A DNA stretch of 8,803 nt. It comes from Candidatus Poseidoniaceae archaeon. GTDB taxonomy: Archaea > Thermoplasmatota > Poseidoniia > Poseidoniales > Poseidoniaceae. The notes under the pieces are model-generated. The model ran no database searches. It had not been told where the DNA came from and worked only from the letters and a program-made list of their open reading frames with translations. Below, piece by piece: positions 7,361 to 8,803 of this stretch. Position 1 is the first letter of the stretch. Every line of letters begins with the position of its first letter. The position numbers were made by a program, and so were the translations under genes. Location of the stretch: NCBI GenBank assembly GCA_030741455.1, contig JASLVI010000025.1, positions 1-8,803 on the forward strand. The letters are read 5' to 3'.

Positions 7361-7573
7361 ATGAATCAGAAATCACACGTTCTGAAAATCTCAGGAATGA
7401 CATGTGGATGTTGTTCAGGTCGCGTAACCCGAGTATTGGAAGCCACTCCTGGCGTCATTCAAGCCGATATCTCCTGGCAAAACCACGCAGGCATTGTCAT
7501 CACAACATCTGATTTGACAACTGAACATGTCATGGCCATTGTGAAATCAACAGGCTTTGGCGTATCAGCCTAA
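7361..7573 (+). CDS. copZ: Small HMA-domain copper chaperone (CopZ-like)
   Basis: This 70-residue protein is a single ferredoxin-like HMA domain (beta-alpha-beta-beta-alpha-beta). The metal loop is GMTCGCC (12–18), with the usual Cys pair at 15 and 18 plus an extra Cys at 17. Helix 1 is SGRVTRVLEATPGV and the second half is VITTSDLTTEHVMAIVKSTGFGV. There is no signal peptide or membrane segment, so it is cytosolic. It lies 30 nt after copA on the same strand, so the likely role is to buffer Cu(I) and pass it to the HMA domain of that pump. The CxCC arrangement is less common than CxxC and is noted separately. There is no strong Shine-Dalgarno; the ATG is set by the start of the HMA strand. 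Another soft metal cannot be excluded, but the context argues for copper. Confidence 0.9.
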   Translation: MNQKSHVLKISGMTCGCCSGRVTRVLEATPGVIQADISWQNHAGIVITTSDLTTEHVMAIVKSTGFGVSA

Positions 7574-7607
7574 TCTTCAAAACTAAGTTTGACCGCCCTT
7601 GATGTGC

Positions 7608-7694
7608 GCGGGGGTCGCCCAGCTTGGTCAACGGCGGTGGGTTTAGGTCCCATTCCTTATTGGTTCGCAGGTTCGAATCCTGCCCCCCGCACCA
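7608..7694 (+). tRNA. tRNA-Leu, anticodon UAG, CCA encoded
   Basis: The acceptor stem GCGGGGG (7608–7614) pairs with CCCCCGC (7684–7690), followed by discriminator A7691 and encoded CCA (7692–7694). The D-stem is GCC (7617–7619) with GGC (7633–7635) and the D-loop has GG. The anticodon stem GTGGG/CCCAT flanks loop TTTAGGT, giving anticodon TAG (7644–7646), which reads CUA. The variable region is 13 nt (7654–7666) with a small CC/GG stem, making this a class II tRNA. The T-arm is GCAGG–TTCGAAT–CCTGC. A73 and the long variable arm fit leucine rather than serine. There is no intron. The upstream CAAAACTAAG (7578–7587) is at the right distance for a weak TATA box. Confidence 0.97.
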
Positions 7695-7713
7695 CGTTTA
7701 ACCGTCATCATTG

Positions 7714-7725
7714 AGAACTTGTTCT
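7714..7725. repeat. 12-bp inverted repeat AGAAC-TT-GTTCT ahead of the aminotransferase gene
   Basis: Perfect 5-bp arms with a 2-nt spacer lie between the tRNA and the next ATG, and GAGAAC occurs again at 7733–7738, exactly 20 bp after the first copy (7713–7718). It could be an operator for the downstream gene, or chance. A TATA-like CGTTTAAC at 7695–7702 would put the transcription start around the right end of this repeat. Confidence 0.3.
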
Positions 7726-7738
7726 GTGTAGGGAGAAC

Positions 7739-8803
7739 ATGCCCTCACCGTATGCCAAATACTGGTCACTTGAACCAACTCGGTTGTTTCTTAATCATGG
7801 ATCGTTCGGAGCATGTCCTAATTTTGTCATTGAAGAGCAACACAAATGGCAAGCATTGATGGAGCAGGAACCCGTTCGATTCTTTGAGGAATTGATGCCA
7901 AACCTCCTTTTGAAAGCAAGAGAGGCGTTAGGAACCTTCCTCAATTGTTCTCCTGATGATTTGGCGTTCGTATCCAATGCAACCTCAGGTGTTAACACGA
8001 TTCTACGATCATTGCATTTTGAAGAAGGTGATGAAATTCTTGTCCCAAACCATGCCTATCAAGCATGTAGGAACAGTATTGATTTTGTTGCAAAGAGGTG
8101 GGGTGCGGACGTTGTCGAAGTCGCCATACCATTTCCGATTGATGGTCCACAAACAGTTGTGGAATTGATGAAATCAGCATGTTCTGAACGAACGAAATTG
8201 GTAATGATCGATACGGTTACAAGTCCAACTGGACTGAGAATGCCATTTGAAGAGCTGACTGAATTCTTTGAAGGAAAAGGTGTCGAAGTCCTTCTTGACG
8301 CTGCACATGGGATTGGAATGATTCCACTCAATCTAGGAGAACTGGGCGCTTCGTATGTAACAAGCAACTGCCACAAGTGGCTTTGCGCGCCTAAAGGGAG
8401 TGCGTTTCTGTATGTCCGGAACGACAAGCAATTGAAAATTCAGCCTTTGACAATCAGTCATGGACACACCTTTCCACTCGGCGATACAACACGGTTTCGA
8501 CATGAATTCGATTGGACCGGAACACAAGATATCTCTGGATGGTGCAGTATTCCAGCCGTCATCGAGAGCATAGCAGAACTGGTGGATGGGGGGTGGGAAG
8601 CCATTATGCAACACAATCATGACCTTGCAATACAAGGCCGTAATGTTCTTTGCGAGCGTCTAGGAATTGAACCTCCTTGCCCAGATGAAATGGTTGCCTG
8701 TATCTCAACGATTCAATTACCTGGAAAAATTCCGGAAAAAGAAAAACTGCACGAACCAGATCCTTTGCATCACATTCTCTCTGAAAAATACAACATCCAA
8801 GTT
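7739..8803 (+). CDS. Class V aminotransferase-fold PLP enzyme, isopenicillin-N epimerase-like; C-terminus cut by window edge
   Basis: The open frame runs 355 codons from ATG 7739 to the right edge without a stop. Fold-type I PLP enzyme features are clear: the N-terminal LFLNHGSFGACP (16–27), FVSNATSGVNTILRSL for the cofactor phosphate (77–92), and Asp187 in DAAHG, which contacts the pyridine nitrogen. Lys213 in SNCHKWLCAPKG forms the Schiff base, and RHEFDWTGTQD (~255–265) is characteristic of the CefD/isopenicillin-N epimerase-like branch of class V. The full family length is ~380–400, so only the last few tens of residues are missing. Members include epimerases, cysteine-lyase-like and desulfurase-like enzymes, so the actual substrate is unknown; nothing nearby suggests beta-lactam synthesis. 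The ATG is preceded by GGGAG (7731–7735), a Shine-Dalgarno with short spacing, which supports this start. The 44-nt gap from the tRNA suggests its own promoter. Confidence 0.88.
   Translation, partial: MPSPYAKYWSLEPTRLFLNHGSFGACPNFVIEEQHKWQALMEQEPVRFFEELMPNLLLKAREALGTFLNCSPDDLAFVSNATSGVNTILRSLHFEEGDEILVPNHAYQACRNSIDFVAKRWGADVVEVAIPFPIDGPQTVVELMKSACSERTKLVMIDTVTSPTGLRMPFEELTEFFEGKGVEVLLDAAHGIGMIPLNLGELGASYVTSNCHKWLCAPKGSAFLYVRNDKQLKIQPLTISHGHTFPLGDTTRFRHEFDWTGTQDISGWCSIPAVIESIAELVDGGWEAIMQHNHDLAIQGRNVLCERLGIEPPCPDEMVACISTIQLPGKIPEKEKLHEPDPLHHILSEKYNIQV

Noticed and set aside
7608..7694. tRNA as a possible integration site for a mobile element.
   Set aside because: No integrase, no direct repeat of the tRNA 3' end elsewhere in the window, and normal genes on both sides.
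7739..8803. Evidence of beta-lactam (isopenicillin) biosynthesis from the CefD-like enzyme.
   Set aside because: The epimerase-like branch is broad and functionally mixed, and no ACV synthetase or isopenicillin N synthase is nearby.

Overview
The window looks like ordinary chromosome from an archaeon. The clearest evidence is a secE–spt5 gene pair: a one-helix archaeal/eukaryotic-type Sec61-gamma followed by an NGN+KOW Spt5. TATA-like boxes about 25 nt ahead of expected starts and a class II tRNA-Leu agree with this. The mix of SecE, Spt5, a bacterial-type RNase II/R, CopA and a zinc-finger-less DnaJ, at moderate GC, fits a marine Thermoplasmatota/Poseidoniales (Marine Group II) type genome. 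That placement is inference and rests on no single diagnostic gene.

Layout. Bases 1–1790 are a minus-strand cluster read right to left: secE, then a fused Nudix-like/Spt5 protein, then a membrane-anchored metallo-beta-lactamase-fold hydrolase that runs off the left edge. Bases 1791–1915 form a divergent promoter region with a TATA-like box for each side and a 14-bp inverted repeat on the rightward side. From 1916 everything reads rightward: a DnaJ-domain co-chaperone, a 740-residue RNB exoribonuclease starting 4 nt after the dnaJ-like stop, a Cu(I) P1B-type ATPase (CopA), a small HMA copper chaperone (CopZ-like), tRNA-Leu(UAG) with encoded CCA, and a class V PLP enzyme of the isopenicillin-N epimerase-like group that runs off the right edge.

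How the genes relate. SecE (protein export) and Spt5 (transcription elongation) are an old archaeal neighbourhood. The DnaJ-like protein and the RNase are tightly packed and probably co-transcribed, which would pair protein and RNA quality control. CopA and the small HMA protein, 30 nt apart, form a copper-export module in which the chaperone probably hands Cu(I) to the pump. The aminotransferase seems to be its own unit after the tRNA.

Most of the window is housekeeping, and I see no phage, transposon, CRISPR or defence system. The item that most deserves a second look is the Spt5 protein, which carries an extra N-terminal domain of about 130 residues resembling a Nudix fold with a damaged catalytic box.
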